Source of the DNA: Comamonadaceae bacterium
Lineage (GTDB): Bacteria > Pseudomonadota > Gammaproteobacteria > Burkholderiales > Burkholderiaceae_C
Reading direction: 5' to 3'
Length of the DNA: 35,290 bases
NCBI GenBank assembly: GCA_027488215.1
Contig: JAIYCB010000029.1
Location: 1-35,290, forward strand
In this document: positions 28,023 through 35,290 of the stretch, in pieces
Numbering within the stretch: the first letter of the stretch is position 1
Layout: each line of letters starts with the position of its first letter
The notes under the pieces: model-generated
Told to the model about the DNA's origin: nothing
The model's database searches: none
Seen by the model: the letters and a program-made list of their open reading frames with translations, nothing else
Position numbers and translations under genes: made by a program

Positions 28023-29551
28023 GGCGTCGACATACCACCAAAGGTAGCCCCCATCGGGAACGTGCTGGTCGAAGCGAGGCTCGCCATCACCGCCTCGGCC
28101 GCCCGCTGCCCGGACAAGGCCGCCATCGGCACCCCTGGCCCCGGGTGCACGCTGCCCCCCGCCAGAAACAGGCCCGGTAGGGGTGTGGTGGAGCCAGGTC
28201 GGCTGAAGATGCTCGTCCAGCCGTGCGTGGCCTGCCCGTACAGAGCCCCGCCGCTGGCCGGAAAGCGCCGATGAAAGTCCTGCGGGCTCGTGCGGATGCT
28301 GTTGGCCGTTGTGGGTGTCAGTGGCAGGCCCAAGCGACGAAGGTGTTGAAAGGTGTGGGTTTGGCATTGTTCTAAAGCCTCCTCGGTGATCGCGTTGCCA
28401 TCACCACTGGCAGGGGCGTTGACCAAACAAAACAGACGCTCGGATTGGCCAGATGCGAGCTGAGCGGGACGGTCTTGCGCACAGACATAGACCGTGGGGC
28501 TTTCGGGTAGTCGCTGGCGCTCAAAGATGTCCTCGAACTCGCTGGCGTAGGTGCTTTGAAAAAACACGTTGTGCCGGTCCAGTACAACCCCCTCGGACGG
28601 GGTGTGCATCGACCAGGTCAGCGCCGACAGCGAACGCGGCGGTGCTTCGGATGGAACCGCATGGCGCACGTCCTCGCCCAGCAAACCGCTGCGCAATGCG
28701 GCGGCATCGCCGTTGAAAATCACGCGGTCGGCGGCCAAGAACTCGCCCGACTGCAAGTGCACGCCACAGACGCGGCCCTGGCGCTGTTCAATGCGCTGGC
28801 ATGTGCTGTGGTAGCGGAACACCGTGCCACGGCGACGGGCCACACGGGCCAATGCCTGCGCCATGCCGACCATGCCGCCTTCGACCGACCATACGCCGTC
28901 CATCTCGACCTGTGCGATCAGCATCAAAGTGGCAGGCGACAGCCAGGGCGATGAACCGCAATAGGTGGCGTAACGCGCAAACAACTGGCGCAAACGCGGA
29001 TCGGTGAATTGATGGCCGAGCTGCTGCCACAGGCTGCGCATCGGACCGAGTTGGGCCAACACACCCAAACCTTTGAAACCCAATTCGCCCATGAAGCCGC
29101 CCATGTTCGGGCGCTGAGCGCGGATCATCGGACCTTCGAGCGTGGCATACAGCTGACGCGTGGTTTTGCAAAAATCCCGAAAGCGACGCGCTTCATCACC
29201 ACCGGACCAAACGGCAATCGCCGCTTCGCTCTCTTGCGCGTTGGCCGACAGATCGAGTTGGCTGCCATCGGGCCAGAAGTGTCGCGCCAACACCTGCAAG
29301 GGTGTGATGCGCATCTCGTCCTCGACGCTGGTGCCCACGTTGCGCAGCAAATCATCGAACACCCAGCGCATGGTGAACACGGTGGGACCGCTGTCGATGT
29401 GGGCGCCATTGACCTCTCGGCTATGGACCTTGCCGCCGGGTTCGCCCGAAGACTCGACCACGGTGACATCCAAACCCCGATTGGCCAGCAAGATGGCGCT
29501 GCTCAAGCCACCCATGCCTGCACCCACGATAACCACCTTGAGCTCAGACAT
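28019..29551 (-). CDS. crtD: Methoxyneurosporene (hydroxyneurosporene) desaturase CrtD
   Basis: This 510-residue CrtI-like FAD enzyme introduces the 3,4 double bond in the spheroidene or spirilloxanthin branch. The Rossmann motif VVIVGAGMGGLSSAILLANRG lies at about 6-26, then ESSGEPGGKV, and GGSVHPGPGVPMAALSGQRA at the C-terminus. ATG 29551 overlaps the crtA end by 8 nt. The last 20 or so residues (after MASLA) are low in conservation and overlap a CrtC-like frame. Confidence 0.92.
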   Translation of the reverse strand: MSELKVVIVGAGMGGLSSAILLANRGLDVTVVESSGEPGGKVHSREVNGAHIDSGPTVFTMRWVFDDLLRNVGTSVEDEMRITPLQVLARHFWPDGSQLDLSANAQESEAAIAVWSGGDEARRFRDFCKTTRQLYATLEGPMIRAQRPNMGGFMGELGFKGLGVLAQLGPMRSLWQQLGHQFTDPRLRQLFARYATYCGSSPWLSPATLMLIAQVEMDGVWSVEGGMVGMAQALARVARRRGTVFRYHSTCQRIEQRQGRVCGVHLQSGEFLAADRVIFNGDAAALRSGLLGEDVRHAVPSEAPPRSLSALTWSMHTPSEGVVLDRHNVFFQSTYASEFEDIFERQRLPESPTVYVCAQDRPAQLASGQSERLFCLVNAPASGDGNAITEEALEQCQTHTFQHLRRLGLPLTPTTANSIRTSPQDFHRRFPASGGALYGQATHGWTSIFSRPGSTTPLPGLFLAGGSVHPGPGVPMAALSGQRAAEAVMASLASTSTFPMGATFGGMSTP

Positions 29552-30389
29552 GGCTGACCTGCGGGGTCGCCCTGTCCAAAGCGGATTCGCATGAGGACGT
29601 GCTGGTGCGGGCATCACGCAAATCCGATTGGCTTTGGAATTGAAAGGGCTGACCCTTCCAGACCCCAGCCATCTGCATCACTTGCATGCGCACAAACAGC
29701 GATTCGGAAAAAAACTGATGCTTGTAAGCGGCCGCACTGGCCAATTGGTGTGCGCCCTGATGCGCGTATTGCAACATGGCTGCCGTGTCTTGCCACACAC
29801 TGAAGGTACATTGACGCACCAAAGGCGCTTCACCCAGGCCCATGGCCAGCAGACATCCGGGGGACTTGCCCAAATCGGCCTGCGCCGCCGGGGCATATCG
29901 CCAAAACGCCATGGCTTTGGTGGGCACGATGCTGGCCCGTGTCAACACGGCAAATGGGCCCATGGGCTGAACACGTGCTGGATCATGCGCCTGCAGCTGC
30001 GCACCCAGTGCTTCCAATGTGCTGGCTTGCCAAGCTTGCTTGTCCCAGTGACCGCGGGCCGATTGCACCGACATGACCCCCGTCCAGCATTCCCGGGCGC
30101 GATCACGGTAAGCCTGAACCCAAGGACTGTCCAGGAATTTCAGGGCCATATCCAAATGGCTGAAAGTGCAGATCAGGCCTTGGTGCGTCGCGCTGGGCCG
30201 CAGGCTGAAGCCACCGCCGTGGCCACTGCCCATCACCTTGACCATGGTCAAGCCGGGGACTTCCTTGTAAGGCGTGGCTCCGGCCACCAGACGCAGCCAA
30301 CCCCAGCCCTGGTGCTGTCGCAAAAAATCGACCAACACCACCACCACCACGCCAGACAGCGGGTCATGAAGTGGGGCGATGGCTTCCAT
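29544..30389 (-). CDS. crtA: Spheroidene monooxygenase CrtA
   Basis: CrtA uses O2 to put a keto group at C-2 of spheroidene, giving spheroidenone, the red carotenoid of aerobic cells. From ATG 30389 it is 281 residues. Family segments are GSGHGGGFSLRPSATHQGL, FWRYAPAAQADL and a C-terminal FSVWQDTAAMLQYAHQGAHQ. The longer frame to 30539 overlaps pufC and is rejected. Placing it directly after pufC and before crtD/crtC ties ketocarotenoid synthesis to the puf transcript. Confidence 0.9.
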   Translation of the reverse strand: MEAIAPLHDPLSGVVVVVLVDFLRQHQGWGWLRLVAGATPYKEVPGLTMVKVMGSGHGGGFSLRPSATHQGLICTFSHLDMALKFLDSPWVQAYRDRARECWTGVMSVQSARGHWDKQAWQASTLEALGAQLQAHDPARVQPMGPFAVLTRASIVPTKAMAFWRYAPAAQADLGKSPGCLLAMGLGEAPLVRQCTFSVWQDTAAMLQYAHQGAHQLASAAAYKHQFFSESLFVRMQVMQMAGVWKGQPFQFQSQSDLRDARTSTSSCESALDRATPQVSHV

Positions 30390-30426
30390 GACGGCGTGTC
30401 CGGCAATTGAGGCAGCGACTTGTGAA

Positions 30427-31488
30427 CTACTTGGCCGCGACTTTGGCCGCAGCCAAAGCGGGTTTGAGCAACTCCGGAAAGTCCTTGGCCATGGGTGCGC
30501 CGTTGAGCGGCTTGTAGGCGCCTTGGTGGCAGGTCGCACAGTTCATCTTGGCCACGTCGCCCAAGGGGCCCTTGCGGTGCGCTGGGAAGACTTCTGTCAA
30601 TGGCTCCATGTAGGTCAGGTTCAGGTCACGCGCCATGCGGATGCCATGCCAGGCCGTCACACGCTGCGGTGGGCTGATTTCCCAGTTCTGGAACGACTGC
30701 GTGTTGTGACAGTAAGTGCAGTTCACGCCCAGCGCGGTCGACATGTGCGTCATCAAGCCATAGGTCCACTCGGCCTGTTTGATCGACTGACGGTTGCCAG
30801 ACGGCAGCGGCGTCGGGCCGTTCACGCGGATGTTTTGCTTGTCCAACAAGAAGGGGGTGAAGGGGTCATTGGGCAAGGACGACAAATTGACCACTGCCGA
30901 AGGCTCGTTTTGTCCGGCCTTGTCGCCCATGAAGTTGGAGCCGTAGGGTTGCGGATTGGATTTGAACCAGATGGCACTCGGCACAGGCTCGCCCCGATGG
31001 CAGGTGTAGCAGGTCACACCGGTTTGAGCGACGTGGGGCTGCCAGTCGGCATTGATGTGCTGCGTCATCTCGATCATGCGACGGGCCACCACCTTGGTGT
31101 ATTTGCTGTCGTCTTCGAAGTTGGGCAAGGCATGGCAATAAGCGCAGCCTTCATTCGGGGCCACCCAGCTGGTCATGGAGACCATCAGGCGGTTGAAATC
31201 ACCCACACTCAAGTCACCCAAGACCTTGACGTTTTTGTAAGCTTGCGAAGCCTTGGGGCCATCGGAGCCGGCAGAAGGAATCGCCACAGGCGGCTGGTTC
31301 TTTTCGGTTTTGACTTCGAGCAAGCGGGCGTTGTAGACCTGCACCATGCCGGTGCCCCGGTAGCCACTTTGCACCGATTCAGGAATGGGCCTTTCGCAAC
31401 CCGCCAGCACCAGGCCCGCCAACAGCAAGCCCAGACTCTTGAGCCATCGGCTGGCCGCTGTCGTGCAATTCAATGTGTTCGTGTTCAT
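30427..31488 (-). CDS. pufC: Reaction-centre tetraheme cytochrome c subunit
   Basis: This 353-residue cytochrome re-reduces the photo-oxidised special pair from the periplasm. Four heme sites are visible: CAYCH 115-119, CYTCH 160-164, CTYCH 257-261 and CATCH 317-321. The signal sequence has a lipobox, LVLAGC, with Cys31 as the lipid anchor. The ATG overlaps the pufM stop by 4 nt. Its presence separates this organism from Rhodobacter, which lacks pufC and has pufX. Confidence 0.97.
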   Translation of the reverse strand: MNTNTLNCTTAASRWLKSLGLLLAGLVLAGCERPIPESVQSGYRGTGMVQVYNARLLEVKTEKNQPPVAIPSAGSDGPKASQAYKNVKVLGDLSVGDFNRLMVSMTSWVAPNEGCAYCHALPNFEDDSKYTKVVARRMIEMTQHINADWQPHVAQTGVTCYTCHRGEPVPSAIWFKSNPQPYGSNFMGDKAGQNEPSAVVNLSSLPNDPFTPFLLDKQNIRVNGPTPLPSGNRQSIKQAEWTYGLMTHMSTALGVNCTYCHNTQSFQNWEISPPQRVTAWHGIRMARDLNLTYMEPLTEVFPAHRKGPLGDVAKMNCATCHQGAYKPLNGAPMAKDFPELLKPALAAAKVAAK

Positions 31489-32462
31489 GGCTTGCCTCCA
31501 GTGCTCAGCGTGGGATCAACCACTGCTGGAAAAATCTCGGGATAGGGGGGTGCCACGCCATGCTTGATGGCCCACAGGTACCAGTTGTCCACCACCGTGC
31601 CGGTGAGCAAGATGCCAATGCCGCCCGTGATGGGGCACAGGACTGCGAACCACCAGGCCCAACGGTGAATCGATTCCATGGTGGCATTGAAGCCCATGGT
31701 CCAGCGCCAGAACAAGGCCGCGCGCTCAGAGGCCGTGCCGCGGTCGGTGATCTGCTCGATCTCGCGCTCACCACCGTAACGGGTCACGGCCAAAATCGTG
31801 GCGCCGTGCATGGCAAACAGCAGCGCAGAGCCATAGAGGAACACGATGGACAGCGCGTGGAAGGGGTTGTAGAACAGGTTACCGTAGCGCAACGAGAAAG
31901 CCGCCGTCCAGTCCAGGTGGGAGAAGATGCCGTAGGGCACGGCCTCACCCCAAGAACCCATCAAGATGGGGCGGAACAAGCCCAACACCAGGAACAACCA
32001 AATGGCCGCAGCAAACGCCCAAGCAATGTGCAAGCCCATGCCCAGCTCGACGGCGCGGCGGTAAGTGCGAGCCCACCAAAACATGATGGAAGCGGTGAGG
32101 AACAAGCCGACAATGAGGAACCAGCCGCCTTGGTTGAGCGGCGGCATGCTCAGGCCGTAGCTCGGTGGTGGTGGCTCCAGCGACAGCCAGAACAACTGGC
32201 GCACAAACTGGATCGGGTCGTAGTTGACCGAGGCCAGCATGTTCATCCCAATCAGGGTGAAAGCGATCAAGCCACACACGAGTGAGGCCAAACCCAACCC
32301 CCCCAGATAGATCGGGCCTAACTGGGCATTGCCCAGCTTGCCGATCCAGTAATTGATCACAGGTTGTCCGGTGCGCGGACTGTTGCCGTGACCCAGCTCC
32401 ACCCCGTGGTGGATTGGCCCCACGGCTTGCACCGTGGTGAACAGGTTTTGATAGTCGGCCAT
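31485..32462 (-). CDS. pufM: Reaction-centre subunit M
   Basis: This 325-residue, five-helix core subunit binds, with L, the special-pair bacteriochlorophylls, bacteriopheophytin and quinones. Typical segments are [14 protein letters not shown] near the N-terminus, [37 protein letters not shown] and the C-terminal half with [19 protein letters not shown]. The ATG has GAGGAG upstream. It starts 49 nt after pufL. Confidence 0.97.
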   Translation of the reverse strand: MADYQNLFTTVQAVGPIHHGVELGHGNSPRTGQPVINYWIGKLGNAQLGPIYLGGLGLASLVCGLIAFTLIGMNMLASVNYDPIQFVRQLFWLSLEPPPPSYGLSMPPLNQGGWFLIVGLFLTASIMFWWARTYRRAVELGMGLHIAWAFAAAIWLFLVLGLFRPILMGSWGEAVPYGIFSHLDWTAAFSLRYGNLFYNPFHALSIVFLYGSALLFAMHGATILAVTRYGGEREIEQITDRGTASERAALFWRWTMGFNATMESIHRWAWWFAVLCPITGGIGILLTGTVVDNWYLWAIKHGVAPPYPEIFPAVVDPTLSTGGKP

Positions 32463-32511
32463 TTGCGATACTCCTCAATTCTTCAGGTTCGGACGGGTTG
32501 TGCCATCCGAC

Positions 32512-33348
32512 TCAAACGGGCCACTGGGACCAGATCGGCAGATTCAGCCACCAGCTCCACCACTCGGGCCAGCCACGGCTCCAGAAGGGGCCACTGAGCA
32601 CGATGCACAGCGCGCTGAACAAAACCGCCGCCAGCGCCAGGAACAGCCCCACCCGGTGGATGCCCAAGGTGCCCACCGAATAACCGATGAAATCCCGGAA
32701 GAAGGTGTCCTCATGCTCTGGGGTTTTGACCACTTGTCCTGGCTGTGGATTGGTAGAGGACAGAACCAAACCACCGTGCAGCGACAAGGCAAACACGCTG
32801 GCAAAGAAGAAACTCACGGCGATCATGTGCGCCGGGTTGTAATGAAAGTGCAGGTACTGGTAGCCCACGTTGGAGACCCAGTCCAGGTGGCTGTAGATGC
32901 CGTAAGGGAAACCGTGGCCCCAGGCGCCCATGAGCACCGGACGCACCACCACCAAAGTGACATAAGCCGAGATGGCCACACCAAAAGCCACGGGCACATG
33001 GAAGCCCATGCCCAGCTTGCGGCAGATTTCGACCTCGCGCATCATCCACGAGCCAAACGCGCCGATGGCACACACCGTGATGAGCTGCCACAGGCCGCCT
33101 TCCATCAAGGGCGCAAAGCGCAAGCCATACGACAAATCAGGCGGTGCGATGCTGATTTGCCAGATGTTCCAGGTCGGTCCTTGTGAGGCACCCCACAAGA
33201 TCAGGGCCGTGCCCAGGAACGAAAAGAAGAGGGTTGTGACGCCGAAGAAACCGACGTAAAACGGTCCGACCCAAAAGTCGAACAAATCACCACCCAGCAG
33301 GGTACCACCGCGAACACGGTACTTTTTCTCAAAATTCAGCATGGCCAT
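32512..33348 (-). CDS. pufL: Reaction-centre subunit L
   Basis: This 278-residue, five-helix core subunit carries [33 protein letters not shown] with the special-pair His region nearby, and [13 protein letters not shown] as expected. The ATG has AGGAGG upstream. Two hairpins lie in the 83-nt gap after pufA and at the pufA end. pufL and pufM share several paralogous blocks, as in all purple reaction centres. Confidence 0.97.
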   Translation of the reverse strand: MAMLNFEKKYRVRGGTLLGGDLFDFWVGPFYVGFFGVTTLFFSFLGTALILWGASQGPTWNIWQISIAPPDLSYGLRFAPLMEGGLWQLITVCAIGAFGSWMMREVEICRKLGMGFHVPVAFGVAISAYVTLVVVRPVLMGAWGHGFPYGIYSHLDWVSNVGYQYLHFHYNPAHMIAVSFFFASVFALSLHGGLVLSSTNPQPGQVVKTPEHEDTFFRDFIGYSVGTLGIHRVGLFLALAAVLFSALCIVLSGPFWSRGWPEWWSWWLNLPIWSQWPV

Positions 33349-33377
33349 GGTTGGGTCCTCCTGCTTCAGTGGATGAA

Positions 33378-33415
33378 CAGGTGCCGCATTGAATGGGCTT
33401 CAATAGCAGCACCTG
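33378..33415 (-). terminator. Intercistronic stem-loop between pufA and pufL
   Basis: Outer arms CAGGTGC and GCACCTG enclose inner arms ATTGAA and TTCAAT around a 5-nt loop, with a small internal loop. This matches the place and shape of the pufBA mRNA-stabilising hairpins known in Rhodobacter, which raise LH1 mRNA over reaction-centre mRNA. No U-run follows, so a stabiliser is more likely than a terminator. Confidence 0.8.
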
Positions 33416-33420
33416 GACGG

Positions 33421-33441
33421 CAAGTCCTGGATCAGGACTTG
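33421..33441 (-). terminator. Hairpin covering the pufA stop codon
   Basis: A perfect 9-bp stem CAAGTCCTG / CAGGACTTG closes a 3-nt loop that coincides with the pufA TGA. It is separated by only 5 nt from the stem-loop at 33378-33415, giving tandem hairpins at the end of pufA. Confidence 0.75.
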
Positions 33442-33641
33442 GACGCTGGCAGCGATGCCACCGTAGCTGGCAGCGGCGAGTTTTGCGCCGATGCAGCGAC
33501 TGGCTTTTTCGCGCCGTCGAGCCAATTGAATTTGTTCGTGCTGAGCAAGATGAGGTGAATCATCGCGGCCAGGCCGAACAAGAAAATACCCTGCAGCACC
33601 ATGGCACGCAATGGGTCGTACAGTCGCCAAATTCTCCACAT
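33432..33641 (-). CDS. pufA: LH1 antenna alpha subunit
   Basis: This 69-residue protein has the standard LH1 alpha core: [18 protein letters not shown], one helix, the bacteriochlorophyll ligand His29 (MIHLILLST) and FNWL at 38-41. About 28 further residues rich in Ala, Ser, Pro and Lys extend beyond the conserved WL. The ATG has AGGAGA upstream and starts 10 nt after the unrecognised gene at 33652-33876. Confidence 0.95.
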   Translation of the reverse strand: MWRIWRLYDPLRAMVLQGIFLFGLAAMIHLILLSTNKFNWLDGAKKPVAASAQNSPLPATVASLPASKS

Positions 33642-33651
33642 GGTGAATCTC

Positions 33652-33876
33652 CTAAATGATGTGGGACATGAAGGTGTACACCGCAGCTTTCACGCCCTGA
33701 CTCATGCTCTTGGCATCTTCAGCACCGGGCAACAAATCGCGCCAGTGAACGCCGACCAGCTTGGCCAGAACGACGACCACAAACAGACAGCCGAAACCGA
33801 TGAGGAAAATGGACCAATACGCCGGGGACTCATCCGCACGCGAATGGTCCTCGTTGAGGCGGGTGGTGTTTTGCAT
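33652..33876 (-). CDS. Unrecognised 74-residue single-helix protein between pufB and pufA
   Basis: The protein has a polar N-terminus ([20 protein letters not shown]), one transmembrane segment (about 21-43) and a C-terminal region ending [11 protein letters not shown] 33876 has GGAG 8 nt upstream, and its TAG is 10 nt before pufA. Translation as part of the puf operon is therefore likely. The helix end reads [12 protein letters not shown] (35-46), which lines up with [13 protein letters not shown] of PufB, with Lys39 where PufB has the pigment-ligand His37. It is not a standard LH1 subunit. PufQ is of similar size but is normally upstream of pufB and has a different sequence as far as I can recall. 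The function is unknown. Confidence 0.75.
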   Translation of the reverse strand: MQNTTRLNEDHSRADESPAYWSIFLIGFGCLFVVVVLAKLVGVHWRDLLPGAEDAKSMSQGVKAAVYTFMSHII

Positions 33877-33902
33877 GACAGTGACTCCGTCAATCAATGG
33901 TT

Positions 33903-33928
33903 AAAAAAACAGGCTCTGAATCAGAACC
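33903..33928 (-). terminator. Terminator-like hairpin at the pufB stop
   Basis: On the minus strand GGTTCT-GATTC-AGAGCC (6 bp with one G-U) is followed by TG and seven T. The hairpin spans the pufB TGA. It is weak as a terminator, but it would let pufB mRNA exceed the transcript for the following genes. Confidence 0.5.
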
Positions 33929-34064
33929 AGGGACGCCACGCCCAGACCAGGATGTGGGCCAACACAGCAACTGCTGTAAAGCCCACGGTGCCCTGCATCC
34001 AGTAGTGGTGGAACTCCTGGGCTTCCTCATCGGTGAGTCCGGAAATTGATGTCTTGGTGGACAT
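33921..34064 (-). CDS. pufB: LH1 antenna beta subunit
   Basis: This 47-residue beta polypeptide reads [18 protein letters not shown], then the helix with [15 protein letters not shown] to the stop. His37 is the B875-type ligand and His19 or His20 is the second conserved His. ATG 34064 has AAAAGGAG upstream. It is too short for usual ORF cut-offs. It starts 143 nt after bchZ. The next gene is the unrecognised ORF, not pufA. Confidence 0.95.
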   Translation of the reverse strand: MSTKTSISGLTDEEAQEFHHYWMQGTVGFTAVAVLAHILVWAWRPWF

Positions 34065-34207
34065 GTTTTGCTCCTTTTAAAGAGGCCTTGCGACCCGGGT
34101 TGCGCACAGCCCGCGCAGATGGGCATCCGCAGCCATAGGCCACGACATCCTGGGTAAGGCACCGAACACGTCGGCCCCTGCTTTTTTTACTAACGGGTTG
34201 GGCGCGT
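34065..34207 (-). promoter_or_regulatory. Gap between bchZ and pufB
   Basis: The 143 nt hold the pufB ribosome site and a near-palindrome GCGACCCGGGTTGC at 34090-34103. No TGT-N12-ACA site (the PpsR/CrtJ motif) is seen, and no clear sigma-70 boxes. The puf genes may be read from an upstream bchXYZ promoter, or from a promoter I do not recognise here. Confidence 0.4.
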
Positions 34208-35290
34208 TCATGCCACCACCCCCAGACCCAGCTCGCGGCTGGCCGCGTTCACATGGGCTTCGGTCACTTCGTTATGGCCTTGTGCCTGCGACAACATCTC
34301 CGCTTGATCGCGCAGACGCTTGGCCGCAGAAATCTGTACCAGCACCGGTTGGCTTTGCACCACATCGCGCAGTCGCTGCTGGGCCTGCTCTTGCCAGCTG
34401 GCATTGGGGGCCACCACACCACGCGCCTGCGTGGCTTCGACCTTGTCCATGTCGGTCCCCAGCGGCAGGATGTGGAACAACGCATCAAACAGGGCGTTGC
34501 ACACCTCTTGCACCACATAACTGGCCCCGCTGTAACCCATGAAGGGGGTACCGGTGTGGCGGCGGATGATGGCGCCAGGGAACGAGGCCGGAATGAAGGC
34601 TGCGCGCATCGGACTGCCCCCAGAGATTTCACTGAGGTACATGCGTTCGTTGTAGCTGCCGAACATGATCAACGGCGTCTGGGTCTTGACCAGTTCGCGT
34701 ACGCTGACGTTGTCTGTTTTGGTACCTGCGGTGCGCGAAATGCTGAAACGGCAAGGCAAGCCCATTTCGTTTTCGAGGAAATTTTTGAGGCCCCGTGAAT
34801 AGGTCTCACCCGCCACCACGGCAAAACTGGCGGTGGCAAAAAAGTCTTGCGTGACCGAGCGCCACAAGTCCCACATGGGTTTGAGGGTGGTGTGCTTTTC
34901 CCGCTCGATGAAGGGCTCGGGGTCAAGGTGGAGCAGCTGACCGAGCTTGCGCAGGAAGTTGGTGGTGCTGTGCAAGCCAATGGGCGCTTGCAGATAGGGT
35001 CGCTCCAGCGACTCACACAACATGCGGCCAAATTCACGGTACATGCAAATGTTCACATCGGCTTCGACCAGTCGGGACACATCGGCCAGGTGACTGCCCA
35101 GCGGAAAGACCATGTTGATCTCAGCCCCGATGCCCTGCACCAGGCGGCGGATTTCAGCCAGGTCGCTGGCACTGTTGAAGGTGCCGTAGCAGGGGCCAAT
35201 GATGTTGACGCGGGGCTTTTCGCCCACCGGACGTTCTTCAAAGGGCTTGCGGGCCGGCACTTTGCGCAGACCGTATTCGCTCCACAGCCA
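34208..35290 (-). CDS. bchZ: Chlorophyllide a reductase subunit Z (BchZ), C-terminal part
   Basis: BchZ is a NifK-like subunit of the enzyme (BchXYZ) that reduces ring B of chlorophyllide a to give the bacteriochlorin. The frame is open to the window end, so the 5' part is missing. About 360 of some 480 residues are present. [11 protein letters not shown] carries a conserved Cys of the catalytic-cluster region, and the segments [16 protein letters not shown] and [29 protein letters not shown] are family-like. Its position just before pufB matches the bchXYZ-puf superoperon of other purple bacteria. Confidence 0.95.
   Translation of the reverse strand, partial: WLWSEYGLRKVPARKPFEERPVGEKPRVNIIGPCYGTFNSASDLAEIRRLVQGIGAEINMVFPLGSHLADVSRLVEADVNICMYREFGRMLCESLERPYLQAPIGLHSTTNFLRKLGQLLHLDPEPFIEREKHTTLKPMWDLWRSVTQDFFATASFAVVAGETYSRGLKNFLENEMGLPCRFSISRTAGTKTDNVSVRELVKTQTPLIMFGSYNERMYLSEISGGSPMRAAFIPASFPGAIIRRHTGTPFMGYSGASYVVQEVCNALFDALFHILPLGTDMDKVEATQARGVVAPNASWQEQAQQRLRDVVQSQPVLVQISAAKRLRDQAEMLSQAQGHNEVTEAHVNAASRELGLGVVA

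Noticed and set aside
27159..28367. 402-residue version of CrtC
   Set aside because: It would overlap crtD by about 350 nt and its first 90 or so residues are low-complexity. Only the last part before 28022 looks CrtC-like, which is reported as a finding.
33890..34162. 90-residue minus-strand ORF over pufB
   Set aside because: It is out of frame with the clear 47-residue LH1 beta and has a Cys/Pro-rich nonsense composition.

Overview
The window is most of a proteobacterial photosynthesis gene cluster (PGC). It holds genes for bacteriochlorophyll a synthesis, carotenoid synthesis, the reaction centre and both light-harvesting antennas (LH1, LH2). A nitrogen-compound catabolism and transport block sits in its middle. 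The gene content points to a purple betaproteobacterium of the Burkholderiales, probably Comamonadaceae (Limnohabitans/Rhodoferax/Rubrivivax-like). The clues are the order puhABC-acsF-puhE, the oxygen-dependent cyclase acsF, a tetraheme pufC, a spheroidene-type crtA/C/D set, a pucBAC operon and high G+C. The genus is inference.

Region 1 (1-12548, + strand) is one tightly packed run: bchH (5' end outside the window), bchL, bchM, lhaA, puhA, puhB, puhC, acsF, puhE, crtI, crtB, then a short BLUF blue-light sensor gene 10 nt after crtB. Stops and starts overlap or lie a few bases apart throughout, so it reads as an operon or superoperon.

Region 2 (12551-23430) is not photosynthetic. It encodes a GntR/FCD regulator, an M20 amidohydrolase (allantoate or N-carbamoyl amino acid type), a ureidoglycolate lyase, an amidase, a complete dipeptide-type ABC importer (binding protein, two permeases, two ATPases) and an Asp/Glu/hydantoin-type racemase. 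Together they look like uptake and breakdown of a ureide or hydantoin-like nitrogen source. The intergenic region between binding protein and racemase carries a repeated 15-mer and related half-sites that are good candidates for the GntR operator.

Region 3 (23450-25031) holds a LysE/ArgO exporter, about 600 bp with no confident gene but a near-consensus promoter, an RRM-type RNA-binding protein and a bidirectional terminator.

Region 4 (25073-35290, - strand) is the second PGC half. In transcription order it is bchZ (5' end outside), pufB, an unrecognised 74-residue membrane protein, pufA, pufL, pufM, pufC, crtA, crtD, crtC, pucB, pucA, pucC and a 31-residue membrane peptide. Hairpins follow pufB, pufA and pucA.

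The most interesting observations are: the extra gene between pufB and pufA, whose membrane segment looks like LH1 beta with the bacteriochlorophyll-binding His replaced by Lys; an LH2 alpha subunit with Phe44-Leu45, the signature of blue-shifted B800-820 antennas; the BLUF gene at the end of crtIB; the 31-residue membrane peptide after pucC; and the GntR-type operator repeats.
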